Below are positions 10,384 through 21,843 of a DNA stretch of 64,000 nucleotides, piece by piece. Below the pieces are notes generated by a model. It did not search any database. It had not been told where the DNA came from and saw only the letters and a list, made by a program, of their open reading frames with translations. This stretch comes from Mantamonas sphyraenae (taxonomy: Eukaryota > CRuMs > Mantamonadidae). A program made the position numbers and the translations under genes. How positions within the stretch are numbered: the first letter of the stretch is position 1; the number at the start of each line of letters is the position of its first letter. The stretch covers positions 62,001 to 126,000 of the forward strand of contig JAPMXV010000073.1 in the NCBI GenBank assembly GCA_026936335.1. Direction: 5' to 3'.

Positions 10384-13300
10384 TCATCGAAATCCTACGT
10401 CGATTGCAGGTGTTGGAAGATGCCCCCTTTGTCGCCATGGACGATCCGCAGGTGGGAACCACGACGACGACGGCGACGACGGTGGAAATCGTCGACCCAA
10501 AAGTTGCTGCCGGAAACGTCGACCCCCCTTTTGTCCAAACCCCACCGTCCGTCGCCATCCCCTCCACCACCACCCCACACACCCATGTGTTCCCACTCTG
10601 GGGATGCCGTGTGTTGTTTTCCGACGCCGTCGAGTGAGCACCCATGGGACATGTTTTCTCCGTTTGTGCATGGCTTGTCTCTGCTGGCGCAGGCCTTGGC
10701 CAACCTCCCACCCAGCTTCCTCAACACCCGTCACAATCACCCACACATCATCGATCCACAACCAATCCAAATGGCAGAAGGGGCCCATCCCATGTGTACA
10801 TTCACCCCATGGCGCATCAAATACCACCCCCACCGTCTGCCCACCCACCCACATGTCCCTGCACATGCCACCCTCGTCCACCACCACCACCACCACCACC
10901 ACGTCCTCTCCTCCTCCCCTTCCTCCTCTCCCACGCCCTCTGCCACCCCCACGCACACTCCCACCGCCACCACCAAAACCCTTGCCACGTGCACCACCAC
11001 CACCACCACCACTGGCACTCAACCGGCGTGCGAGATCCACCCACACGCCGTGCACAGGACCAAACTGCCGTGCATTGGCCAGGGCTTGCGCCTGCGACAA
11101 CACCGTCTTTGGCACATACCGTCGTTGCTTGCGGTCATACTGCAGCACAATGGCCACGTCCACACTCCAGGAGGCGCCTCCCTCCTTGTTGCGTCTGCTG
11201 TGTTTGCTCTGCAAACACACGGGCACCAGCCACTGCGGACGCAACGATTGCAACTCCACCGACTCGCACACCAGCCGCCCCTGCAGCGTGTTGTGCAATC
11301 CCATGGCCTCCTTCACCGCCCGTTCCAGCTTCATCCACTGTGTGTCCCCGTCGTCCAGCTCCTGGAACCGCACCGGAAACCGGCCCATCCGCTCCTCCAG
11401 AATGTGCCTCTGCGCCACACCGTCCGCCTCGAAAAACACAGCGGCACGCTTGTCAAACACCAGCTCTGCACGATGGAGTGGCTCACACGCGTCCTCGTCA
11501 CCCTCATTCGATGATGACCATGATGATGATGATGATGTCGATGTCGTCGTCTCCTCACCCCTCTCCTTCTCGTACTGTGTGTGCACATCCATCCACTCCA
11601 CCTCGTGTTTCAACGCCTCTTTGATGCCATCGATGTCACCGACGTCGTAGGCGCCGTCAAAGCCCATGTCATCCAACGCCTGCGGCGCATCGCGTTCCAT
11701 CTCCCGCTGGCTGCTCACACCCACCGCAAACACGTCCACCCCCGACCTCTGCGTGCGACGCATCACAAACGACACATACGTCATGTTCAGTTGATCCACA
11801 GAGTCCTGGCCACCATTGTCATTGTTGTTGGTGGTGGTGGTGCACACCAGACCCGTGTTCAACACCACCCCATTGGCCAGTGCCACACAGCCCTGCTTGC
11901 ACCTCAACGACAGCATCAGCCTGGCACGCAGGTAATCACTGATCAGCACACGTTGTTGCTGCCCACCATCATCACCCTGCCCATGCCAACCATCGTCATC
12001 CTCAACATCATCATCATCATCGTCCACATACCCAAACACATCCACATCGCCACGTCTCCTCCTGAACGCACGTGCAATCACCTCGTCCAGCACGCCGTCG
12101 TCCAGTGCCGCCGCAGGCAGCAGCTGCCTCGTCAGATCCTTCCTGCGCACAAACTCCTCCCATCCCATCTCCTCCCTGCCCAGTCCCTCCACATACGCCT
12201 GCAATGCCCCATGTGGCACCAATGCCTCTCTGCCCCACTTGTATGCCAGTGCCTCCAGCCACCTCACAGGGATCCTTGGCAGCGAGCTCAGTCCCACTCT
12301 CTGCTGCCTTCCTCCTCCTCCTCCACGGCCCGTGTCACACAACTCGCCCAGGGTGGCCAGCCAGTTGCAAAAGAAGGACTGCGAGGTGGTACCCTTGCGA
12401 TCGTTGGTGGTGGCCACCAGACACCAGATGCGTGCCAGCCCATGCTGGTCCTGCTCGGCATAAAAGGGCACCACCAGCAATCGATCACGCCCCAACTGCA
12501 GCGTCCACGTGTACTCACGACACAGAAATATAAACACCTCCCGATCCGAACCCAGCCTGGATGACATCGCCACCTCCTCCTGCACCCGACGTGCAATCGC
12601 AGACGGCACAAACATGTGGTCCAGCAGACTGCTGCTGTGGTGGTGGTTGTTGCTTCTGCTGCTTCTTCTTCTGTTCCTGCTGCTGCTGGGTGCCCCTGTG
12701 CCCGTGAATGCCTTGTACCGAATCATCCATGCTTCGTCGTCGTCGTCGTCGTCGTCGTCGCCCTCACCACCACCCACATCATCCTCATCATCAACAACAC
12801 CATACCCATCCTCATCATGGTACGTGTCCTGCTGCTGCTGCTGCCGCTGCTGCTGTGGAGAATGATACGTAGGATGACGGGAATGACGATGGTCATGGGG
12901 ATGGTATGGACGAGGGTCATGGTTGCCTGTGTGCCAGCGTGTCCCACCAGCACCCCCTCCCCCACCATCCCCACCACCCTCATCATACACCCTCATCCCA
13001 TGTGTGTGCTGCTGCTGCTTGCTATTGCTACTTCCATAGTCCCCTTCCTCCCCTGTGCTCGGTCCGAAATCCTCCTCCAGCCTCTGCTGCAGCCGTTGGA
13101 CCACGTCGTCGATGCTGGCCACCGCCTCGGCCGGCCATTCCACACCGCCGCCACCACCACCGCCTCCACTGCCACCACCACCCGCATCCGTCGTCATCAT
13201 CGTCATCGTCGTCGTCACCACGTCTGCCACCTCGTCCAATCGACACAGATGCGTGGCACGGAAGTGCTGACTGTGATGGTTGGCTTCGTTGCGTTCGGCC

Positions 13301-13833
13301 AGCAGACACCAGGCGTGGCCTGTGAGAGCGTCCCTGTGCACCACCACCACAAGCGCCTCCCTGCTCTCGTGCCTGGCTGCCCACGTGTAATCCTCACACA
13401 GACGGGCCAACACACGCTTAAAGTGGGCCGTGGGATAGTCTGGCACCCGCGTGGGAATCTCCCCCACCAGTTTGGGCGGCACAAAGCACGCATCCAACAG
13501 CGTCGTCCGACTGCGTCGCTGGTGCAGTCCACCGTCAAACATTTTGTACCCCACATGCCATCCATTCGATGACGACGACGATGACGATGATGATTGTGAC
13601 CATACTGGCTGTGTCAATGATGATGATGGTGAGGAGGAGGAGGCGGAGGAGGAGGACAACGAGGACGCCAATGCCCATCGCTCACCTCCGCCTCCTCCTC
13701 CCTGCTGCCCCTTTGCCTCCCAACCACCACCACCACCACCACCACCACCACTGCCACCGTAACTGCTGCTGTTGCCCACCTGCATGTGTTTCCTCCTGGC
13801 TGGTGGCACGTATGCCTTTGCTGCTGCTGTGAG

Positions 13834-13868
<35 letters not shown>

Positions 13869-13926
13869 TGCCACCACCACCATCCCCACCACCACCACCA
13901 CGGCGTGGCTGGCCTTGGCTCCTCAT
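10384..13926 (-). CDS. Large low-complexity protein with duplicated novel domain and DUF3825-like region
   Basis: One long frame, 1180 aa from the ATG at 13926 (the frame runs a little further up without another ATG). N-terminal basic and Ser/Gly-rich tract with KAYVPPARRK, loosely like the YVPP motif of Ded1-type proteins. Two copies of a domain of about 110 residues follow (13550-13200 and 12745-12330): each has a YK.F start, LLD..FVP, LC..YTW, an R..L.VV strand and an A..N..... SQ.F...L end. The C-terminal half resembles DUF3825: an ALANGVVLNTGL strand and a closing block (WLVPVCLQ ... DVAIVLQYD ... YVPKTVLSQAQALANARQ). Asp runs, RGG-like Gly/Arg tracts and a Val run come from simple triplets. 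Inferred role: RNA-related, because DUF3825 proteins and RGG tails tend to be. The tail after the RGG tract (below about 10900) looks unlike protein and may be intron or UTR. Confidence 0.65.
13834..13868. repeat. (GAT)n microsatellite in coding sequence
   Basis: About eleven GAT triplets, read on the minus strand as a Ser run near the N-terminus of the DUF3825-like protein. Similar in-frame triplet runs occur at about 12735-12760 (Asp-coding on the minus strand) and 13610-13640. Confidence 0.8.
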
Positions 13927-14096
13927 CTCTCTCTCTCTTTCTTTCTCTTGTTTTTGCCTGCGCCATGGCACACCACCATACAACTCCCATCACCACCAGG
14001 CCATTTTGCGTCCTTTAGTGGTGGTGCGAGTCCCCATTCCCCCCCGTTCCCCCGTCCCCGCTTTTGTCCCGTCTTCTGTGTTGGTACACGCAGACA
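13927..14096. promoter_or_regulatory. Divergent promoter region
   Basis: 170 bp between the two outward-facing start codons at 13926 (minus) and 14097 (plus). It is pyrimidine-rich with CT tracts on the plus strand and has no TATA box that I can see. Confidence 0.4.
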
Positions 14097-15988
14097 ATGA
14101 GCAGCTCCAAGGATCATCCAAATCGCCCGGCCGTGGCCCAGAAGCAACCTCGCCGCACCTGGACATCCTGTAGGTTGCCTCCACGCATCACACTCCCATC
14201 CATGTCTCTGTACAGCCCATGTGCCACCCGTCTGTCTGTCCTCTGTGTCTCTTCCATGCTTGTGTCTGCCTGTGGGAGGGCGAGAAGCCGGCTGGCCGGG
14301 GGGTCGACGGTTTTGTGGGGCGAATCCCGCTTTCGCCAAAGAGCGGCTTTTGTCTTTCCTCCCCTCCCCTGCACTCCCTCTGTGTCATCCACACGTGATT
14401 CCCACCCCAACTGCACCGGGAGCAGTGCACCTGTGTTTCCATGCATTTGGCCATGTGACTCCCCATGCGCCCATCCCCACCCCCTTTCCCCCACTTTTTG
14501 GCACCATGCCCACCACCCCGTTCATCGCCGCCCCACGGACGCCTGTGCTGTCCCCACGCCCCCATCCATTCCCAACGGCGTCGCCCAAGTGTCATCCACC
14601 CGTTCCCAATCCCCATTGTGTCTGTTCTGGAACAGGGCCACGCCTGTGGGAGGGGAAACCCCCCGTGGACGATGATGGCGCCGAGCTGGGCTGGTTTTTC
14701 CCGCCCCCGCCCCTTCCCCTTCCCCTTTCCCCACCACCGGCCCCATGCACGCCTTTCTCTGCCCTCCTCCGTGTACCCCACCACCCACCACCACTAACGC
14801 CACTCTCTTACCCCAACCCCCCCTTTTATGCCCACTGTAGATGGGATGACACCGAGTGACACCCCCCACGACGACGACGACGACGGCAGCAGCAGCAGCA
14901 GCAGCCGGAAGGAATGGGCCGGCAGACTAAAGTGTCACTCTGAGCACTGCCCCTGCAGCCACTCGGACGCTTGTAAGCAGGATCGAATCCGCAAGATGGT
15001 GGATGCACTTGCCATGGCAGTGTGGAAGGCAGGGGACAAGGCATGGTTCATCCCAGCAGAAGAGAGGGAGAAGAAGGATGGAGTGGTGGAGGAGGAAGAG
15101 ACAAAGGTGCCACTGTGTGCCTATGCAGTCATGTGGGCCAACATCAGTGCACCCGTGGCACGAAAGGTGTTCTGTCGCCCTGGTCTGTATGGCTTTTGGT
15201 TGCGTGGGTCCCATGGGATGGAAACGGAGGAGTGGGTGACACGGGTGACCATGGACAATGATGATGGTGGTGGTGGTGGTGGTGGTGGTGGGCCGACGTT
15301 GACGCGTTTGACGAACAAAGTGCTGGGATTCAAGCGAGGCTCAACGGGACGCAGGCTCAGGAAGAACGGCAAGGCGAACGCATTGTCTGGAATCCTCGGC
15401 AAGGACAAGAAGAAGCTGATGAGGTTTCTGGGAGTGGAGGTGGAGCAGCAGCAGAAGGAGAGGGTGGCCATGAGTGAGGAGGAGGAGGAGCAGCAGCAGA
15501 AGGATAGTGACACTGAGGCAGCAGGACAGGACGACACGAGGTGCATGGGGGTGGCAGACGGGACGACGATGATGATGGACAGTCCAACCTACGCATCGGA
15601 TACGAGCAGCGAGTGGTCGTCGGATGGTACAGAGAAGTACGAGGAGGAGTTCGACGATGACGATGATGATGATGGTGATGGTGACATTGCATCACAGGGC
15701 GATGGCAGTCGCAAGCGCAAGCAGACAGAGGTTGCCAACGAGGACACGGGTGGCAACAAACGGCAGCGAGTGGACGATGATGATGACCACGGAGGATGCA
15801 GCAGCCACGGCACCCCCGATGGCTCTTCCACAACGATGGCTGGTCTGATGACAGCAGCTGCAAATGCGCCCACCTTGATGGAGTCGACCAACGAGGAACG
15901 GATGGACGAGGAGGAATTCACGCTGGCCGTTTGGAACAACGCCTACTTCCACGACGGCAACGACGACGACGACCAAGTGCAAGACTGA
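14097..15988 (+). CDS. Acidic nuclear-type protein of unknown function
   Basis: Exon 1 14097-14169 (MSSSKDHPNR... ending RRTWTS), intron 14170-14840 (GTAGGT...CACTGTAG, 671 nt, the longest here), exon 2 14841-15988; 406 aa. The splice keeps the frame and supplies the only good start; without it the second exon would begin at an ATG inside the acceptor region. A small Cys/His cluster (LKCHSEHCPCSHSDAC) near the N-terminus could bind zinc. A conserved-looking globular part follows (RKMVDALAMAVWKAGDKAWF; VARKVFCRPGLYGFWLRG). The second half is Glu/Asp/Gln/Ser-rich with a bipartite basic patch (SRKRKQ ... NKRQR), suggesting nuclear location. No family recognised. Confidence 0.65.
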
Positions 15989-16215
15989 CTTTGATTGTCT
16001 TTTATGCATCAGAAACACAAAACACGGTACACATTACAGTGTACCTGTGCAACCAAAAACAACAACAACAACGACACAAACCAAGAGCTGGGCACCATAC
16101 CATACCCAAACACAAACAACAATGCAAAACCCCGGTTTGGCACCCACTCCTCAAGTATTCGTACATTCTTTCCCCCACACACTCTCCGATTGCACAGCCC
16201 GCGCACGTGCGTGTG

Positions 16216-19200
16216 TCAAAAGTACCGTCCGTACATCTCCTGCAGCTCCACCCCCGCCTCATGTGCGTCCCGTGCCCCACGGACATCCTCAGTCTCACAC
16301 GCAAACTCAAACATCGCCTTGTACTCGTCCATGCGCTTTTGCAGCATCACCTGAACGCCGTCGCGCACCACTTGTGCTGCTTGTTCATCGGTTTGTGCCT
16401 GTTGAACGTACCTCTCCACCATGCCTTGGAGTTCAATCCGCACTGCATCCATGGGTACGACTGTAGGCTTCACCATGCTATCCCGCGTCCTCCTGGCCTC
16501 ATCGGCTGGCTGTACGTACGTCGTGTGCATCTCCTTGGCAAACTCCACATCATGCTCCATCATCAGATCCTCAACCATCTCACGCATGCCTGTCCTCACT
16601 CTGTCCAGCTCCTTCTTTACCCGTTCTGCCTTGTCAAAGTCACCTCCTTGCAGCGCGCCGTCCACTTCCATCTTCAGTTCATCTCGCCGGCTTTCCAGTG
16701 ATTCCAACTCCTGTCGCACACTCTCCTCGGATTTTGGAGCCAGTCGTGCCTCCAAAAGCTCAATGTCGCGTACCAGGTCGGCTGCTTTGGCAAACTCCTC
16801 TCTGATCATCAGCTTCTCTTGAAGTTTGCGCAACTCGTCCAACTCCACCTGCAGGTCCGTTTTCACTTCGATGGCGACGTTGGCATTCTGCTCGTCTGTA
16901 AACAGCGTTCTACTCTCCCGGGCAACCATCAAGCGACGTTCGTGTTCCGATACTTTGCCTTTGCGATCGACAATGGTCGCCTCCAACTCAATGATCTCTG
17001 CATCAGACACCTGTCCACTCTTGGGCTTGTAGATCTCCAGTTCGTCAACCAAATGTTTAACCGGTTGCATGCGAGCCCTTCCCACCTCCATCAGCCGATG
17101 AAGTTCAGCTCCGCGAAGCCCTCGGATCTTGGCCAGCTCCTCCTTCAGCTCCCCAACGAGGCGTTTGTCGCCCTCCATCGACGCCTGGTGGATGTCCATC
17201 TGAATCTTGAGGTACACTTCTTTGTCCGTCATGTTCTTGTGGCGACGTGGATCACGCCAGGCGTACTTCTGTGGAATCACCACAGCCAACACCACAAGCA
17301 CATTGATGAGCACCAGCAGCACATCCACTCCGGAATCCGGCTGTACTGCGTTGGATGCCAGCAGCAGCGCCATCAGGGCGTTGAACACACTCGTCACCGA
17401 CATCACCAGATCCAACACAACGTGTGCATCAAACTGCAGCCAAGCCTTGCGAACATTGCGTGCACTGTATGGTCGTGTCCCTGCCAGAACTACAAAATAC
17501 AGCACCGATGTGACTAGCAGCATTACGGCTTGTGCAACCGGAAATTGCGCAAGTGACACTGCAAACACGAGCAGCAGCACCTTGCGCACCATGATCACCA
17601 CCTCAAACCACGCCCATTCCTCCCGGTACGACTCGTACAGCGGACCGAACAGCATCGCATTGTCTCCATAGCGTAGATTGGACACACCCATCTCCTTCGC
17701 TCCTTCGCTGGTTTCCTGAGTCTTGAGGCGATGGACAAGCCACCAGACACCGTATGGGATTCCAATGCCCACCACGATCATCAACAGCGCAGAGATCACC
17801 ATCACCACCACGTGTTCCGGCGACCCCAGACTGATGGTGGTGTCTCGCTGCAGACGAGGACTCCCTGGATCCCCCTCGATGTCCACGTACTGGAACGCGG
17901 TGAAGCTCATGGACAGAAACGGCGTGTACAGCGCCACCACTGCCAACACTCCCAGTCGGCGCAGGCGGTTCATGCGCTTGCTCAGCCGCTGCTCCAGCTC
18001 CATGTCCTGGTCCGCAAGCTTCACCTCGGTGCGGTTGTGTTCGCGGCGCTGGTTGAGACGGCGATCGTACACTGCCACGGAAGCAGCAATGACCACAGAC
18101 GACGCAAGCACCATGAAGAAGGACCAGTGCCAGTTCCAGCCGCCGATGCACTCGGGGCTGAACACATCGATGTTGAGATTCACCACTGCCAGCAGCTTGG
18201 CCAAGGCAGCAAACATCGGGCGGCCAGGGCACGTTGACCTGCACAATGATCAGCGACACTTGGATGTTGTTGACGAGAATGCGCAGACGGGTGGTGAGAT
18301 CACCAGACAGCCCACGATATCCAACAACCGCTGCAGCAGCAAGCAGCAGCACACCCACAATCACGTTGATGGGAACTGATTCGGCACACGGACGGCATTC
18401 TCCAGCAAAGTGGTAAAAGTTGTCCGCGCATCGATAGCAGCCATCGCCAGTGTAGCCCGTGCGACAGCTGGCACCCCCCACGCAGTTCCGCGCAAACAGG
18501 CACACGTGACACACGGATGCACCAGTGCGGTTGCTGAACGTGCCGCCAGCACACTGTGTCAGCAGTCCACGAGAGCAGGCGGAGCCACGCGAGCAGACGG
18601 TACAGGCAGACGACTCTATGTTGACATACGTGCCATCGGCGCACAACTGGCACGGGGAAGATCCGGGAGAGAACTGTCCAACTGCACAGAGACTGCATGT
18701 AGCACTGGCATCACTGGATCCGAATCCCGGTGGGCAGCCCACGCACGTGGAACTGCCAGTAGTGTTGGAGTAGGATCCAGCAGCGCAGGTTGAACAAGTG
18801 GTCAGTCCTGGAGATGCAGCAAACAACCCGGGTGAACACAGTGAGCACGTTGATATTCCGCTCTGTGCTGAAACTGAACCGATTGGACATGGATGACATG
18901 TGGTACTGGTCGTGGTGTTGGAGAAGAATCCAGCAGCGCAGGTTGAACAAGTGGACAGTCCTGGAGATGCAGCAAATGTGCCAATGGCACACAGTGGACA
19001 ATCAATGTTTCCTGGATCGGCTGGTGCTGGTGGAGCCAGCACTGACCCGGAAAATGCACCTGCGGGGCAAATTTCAACGGACTTGACCTTGCTCAGGAAG
19101 ATGTCGTAGCGACCAGCACTGGTCTGGCCATTCAGAGCACCAAACGTGACTCCAGTGACAACCACCTGGCCAGTGGCGGCTACAGTCACGTGGTAGCCAT

Positions 19201-20491
19201 AGTCGTCGCTGCCGGTGCCCCACAGCTTGGTCCACTGCCTGGTCCCTGCTGCGTTCCACTTGGTCAGCAAGATGTCCCGGTCGCCAGCATTGGTCTGGCC
19301 ATCCAAAGCACCAAACGTGTTCCCAGTAACATACACATCCCCAGTGGAAGCCATTGCCACGCCCAAGCCAAAGTCGCTGAGGCTGGTGCCCCACTGCCTG
19401 GTCCACTGCTTCGTTCCTGCTGCGTTCCACTTGGTCAGGAATATGTCCCAGAAACCAGCATTGTTTTGGCCATCCAGTGCACCATTCGTGTTCCCAGTAA
19501 CAAACACATCCCCGGTGGAGGCCACTGCCACGCCCAAGCCATCGTCGGTGCTGCTGGTGCCCCACTGCCTGGTCCACTGCTTCGTTCCTGCTGCGTTCCA
19601 CTTGGTCAGGATGATGTCGTTGCCACCAACATTGGTCTGGCCGTCCAGAGCACCATCCGTGTATCCAGTGACATACACATCCCCGGTGGAGGCCACTGCC
19701 ACGCCCAAGCCATCGTCGGTGCTGCTGGTGCCCCACTGCCTGGTCCACTGCTTCGTTCCTGCTGCGTTCCACTTGGTCAGGATGATGTCGTTGCCACCAA
19801 CATTGGTCTGGCCGTCCAGAGCACCACCCGTGTATCCAGTGACATACACTTCCCCGGTGGAGGCCACTGCCACGCCCCTGCCGCGGTCGTCGCTGCTGGT
19901 GCCCCACTGCTGTGTCCACTGCTTGGTCCCTGCTGCATTCCACTTTGTCAGGAAGATATCAACAGAACCAGCATGAGTCTGGCCATCCAAAGCACCACCC
20001 GTGGTCCCAGTGACGTACACGTCGCCGGTGGAGGCCACTGCCACGCTGTGGCCTTCGTCGCTGAGGCTTGTGCCCCACTGCTTGGCCCACTGCTTGGTCC
20101 CTGCTGCGTTCCACTTGGTCAGAAAGATGTCGTTGCCACCAGCACTGCTTTGGCCATCCAGAGCACCATACGTGTTCCCAGTGACATACACGTCGCCAGT
20201 GGAAGCCACTGCCACACCGTTGCCACCTTCGTCGCTGCTGGTACCCCACTGCTGTGTCCAATCGCTCTTGACCACGACGCATAGCGCCAGCAGACAAATA
20301 CATATCTGTGCCGTTCGTACTGTCAGCTACAGTATTTCACAAATGACAACACCGCCGCATGCATGCAATCCTACTTTTGCAGTGCTTGCCCAACGCCCCC
20401 GTTGCAGCACAAGCAGCTTGGCAGCACTCACCAAACCACGGAGAGTACCCCTCCAGCCACTCTTGATGAGTCCCGACTCATTGGAACGCAT
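16216..20491 (-). CDS. SBBP beta-propeller / Cys-rich repeat / multi-TM / coiled-coil surface protein (one frame break)
   Basis: Exon 1 20491-20432 (20 codons), intron 20431-20327 (GTGAGT...CTGTAG), exon 2 20326-16216; about 1390 aa. The join gives a signal sequence (ICICLLALCVVV). Then seven SBBP-type propeller repeats (WGTS..D.G..VAVASTGDVYVTG..), GCC2/GCC3-like Cys repeats (TCAAGFFSNTT, CPPGF.. types), about nine TM helices (including a WAWFEVVIMVRKVLLLVF stretch typical of protist Cys-rich multi-TM receptors) and a 350-residue cytoplasmic coiled coil with UVR-like pairs (EEFAKAADLVRDIELLE; GDFDKAERVKKELD). Likely a plasma-membrane receptor or adhesion protein; ligand unknown. Oddity: near 18217 the frame shifts (ccgcccgatg); removing one C would join NVPWPP to MFAALAKLL. 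Confidence 0.75.
19090..20265 (-). repeat. SBBP propeller repeats, 7 units of about 150 bp
   Basis: Seven degenerate units each with KWNAAGTKQW...WGTS. The two units around 19500-19810 are almost identical at DNA level, pointing to recent unit duplication. Confidence 0.85.
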
Positions 20492-20789
20492 CGGGCTGGT
20501 TTAGTTGGATACTCTGGAGACCACGCCCCGAAAAAGACAACCGCCCCATCGAAAGAATGAGTATCTAAGGCATGATGGAAGTGTTTCAATGGTCTATTGT
20601 ATGCAAAGCAGTACGCCAAGATGTATATAAGCAGTGAACCCCCTTGTGAAAAACACACTCGTTCAAAAGCTAATCCCTGAGAACGCAAACTGCCACTTTT
20701 GCGATCCAAAGTTTGTGCATGATGATGAGCGAACAAGTGTGAGAAGGCAATCATGGAGGACGCGTGTGCGTCATTTGTTCGCCCACACA
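20492..20789. promoter_or_regulatory. Intergenic region with TATA-like element upstream of the SBBP gene
   Basis: About 300 bp, more AT-rich than its surroundings. TATATAA at 20624-20630 reads TTATATA on the minus strand and lies about 130 bp upstream of the minus-strand ATG at 20491. No gene seen. Confidence 0.35.
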
Positions 20790-21776
20790 TCAACTCGTCC
20801 CCGCCGCCTTCCACACCAACCCCCCTTCCAACGCCTTCACCAGCTTCCCAATGTGCACCTCAGCACACAACTTCCTCTCCATCAAGCTCTTGTGCCTTGC
20901 ATCCGGCAGCTCAAACGGAAACCGCGCATGAAACTCCAACTCGTCCACAGGCGTCCGCAGAAGCTCCACATGACTCTGCAGCGCAACCGTCCTGTGATCC
21001 CTCGGCCGCGTCTCCATAAACACCCGCAGCGTGCACTTGGACCCCGGTGTGCCACACTTTTCGCCCCTCTCACGTCCCTTCTTGATCACCTCGCACCCAC
21101 CGTTCCCTTCTCGTCGCCCGCCGGCTCGTCGTTTGTTTTTGCTCTTCAAATCCCCGAGCATCCGCTCAAACGCAAACCACCGCATATGCGGCGACTCCAT
21201 CTCCGCCAGCATTTCCCTCTTTAGCATTGCAATGCGCTCCACACTCATTTTCGCTTCCACCTGCTTTCCCTTGCCCTTCCCTGCCGCCCGTTTCCTCCCC
21301 ACGCTCGACAAGCTCTCGTTGCTTCCGCTCCTCTCCATCCCGGACCCTCCTTCGCTTCCCAACGCCCACGGGCTGCTCCCTTCCGACCCTTCGTCGCTCC
21401 CTCCCGCCGACGACACGCTCACCTCGTTCCCAAGTCCTGCTGCGCTCGATCCGCCTCCGGCCCGCGGTTGCTCCGCATTTGCATGCACGCCCACCCGCGC
21501 TCGTTTGCTTTCCGGTCCCAGACTGCCCACCCCCTTTAGCGCGTCGATGGCCACATCCAACAGGCGTTTCGACTGCATTTCCATCCTCGACTCCACCTTC
21601 CCCTCTCCACCTGCCCCGCGGACCGGCGATCCGCCTCCGCCGCTAACCACTTCTCCTTCTCCGCTTGCCTCTTCCAGCCACACATCCTCCATCTTCCGCT
21701 TCCTCCGCCCCCTTCGTGTTCGCATAGATTGCCCTTCCATACCCATGGCCATCTCGCTCACCGCTGCCGTCGACAT
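20790..21776 (-). CDS. Basic protein of unknown function
   Basis: 328 aa from the ATG at 21776; the frame continues upstream but into the neighbour's start, so this ATG is preferred. N-terminus Met-rich with a basic patch (RTRRGRRKRK), Gly/Ser-rich middle with a second basic cluster (GRKRAAGKGKGK), then a more ordered C-terminal 150 residues (RIAMLKREMLAEMES.. helix; CTLRVFMETRPRDHRTVAL; ELEFHARFPFELPDARHKS). Probably nuclear. Divergently paired with the AUP1-like gene, 67 bp away. No family recognised. Confidence 0.6.
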   Translation of the reverse strand: MSTAAVSEMAMGMEGQSMRTRRGRRKRKMEDVWLEEASGEGEVVSGGGGSPVRGAGGEGKVESRMEMQSKRLLDVAIDALKGVGSLGPESKRARVGVHANAEQPRAGGGSSAAGLGNEVSVSSAGGSDEGSEGSSPWALGSEGGSGMERSGSNESLSSVGRKRAAGKGKGKQVEAKMSVERIAMLKREMLAEMESPHMRWFAFERMLGDLKSKNKRRAGGRREGNGGCEVIKKGRERGEKCGTPGSKCTLRVFMETRPRDHRTVALQSHVELLRTPVDELEFHARFPFELPDARHKSLMERKLCAEVHIGKLVKALEGGLVWKAAGTS

Positions 21777-21843
21777 CGCAAGACAAAACGCAAAATCCGC
21801 TGGCCCGCCCACCGCAACACACAAACCCAGCACCACCAGCACC

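Noticed and set aside
10048-11650. Plus-strand open frames of about 490-510 codons opposite the DUF3825-like gene
   Set aside because: Pro/Thr/His-rich low complexity caused by reverse complement of Gly/Val tracts; the minus strand carries the conserved protein.
19190-20284. 364-codon plus-strand frame opposite the SBBP repeats
   Set aside because: A repeat shadow (Gly/Pro/Val periodic) of the propeller units.
20624-20630. TATATAA on the plus strand as promoter of a plus-strand gene
   Set aside because: No plus-strand coding sequence begins within 1.2 kb; it serves the minus-strand SBBP gene better.
21031-21843. N-terminal extension of the AUP1-like frame by 270 codons
   Set aside because: It is antisense to the conserved-looking minus-strand gene 20790-21776 and is Ser/Pro-rich; the ATG at 21844 fits the family start.
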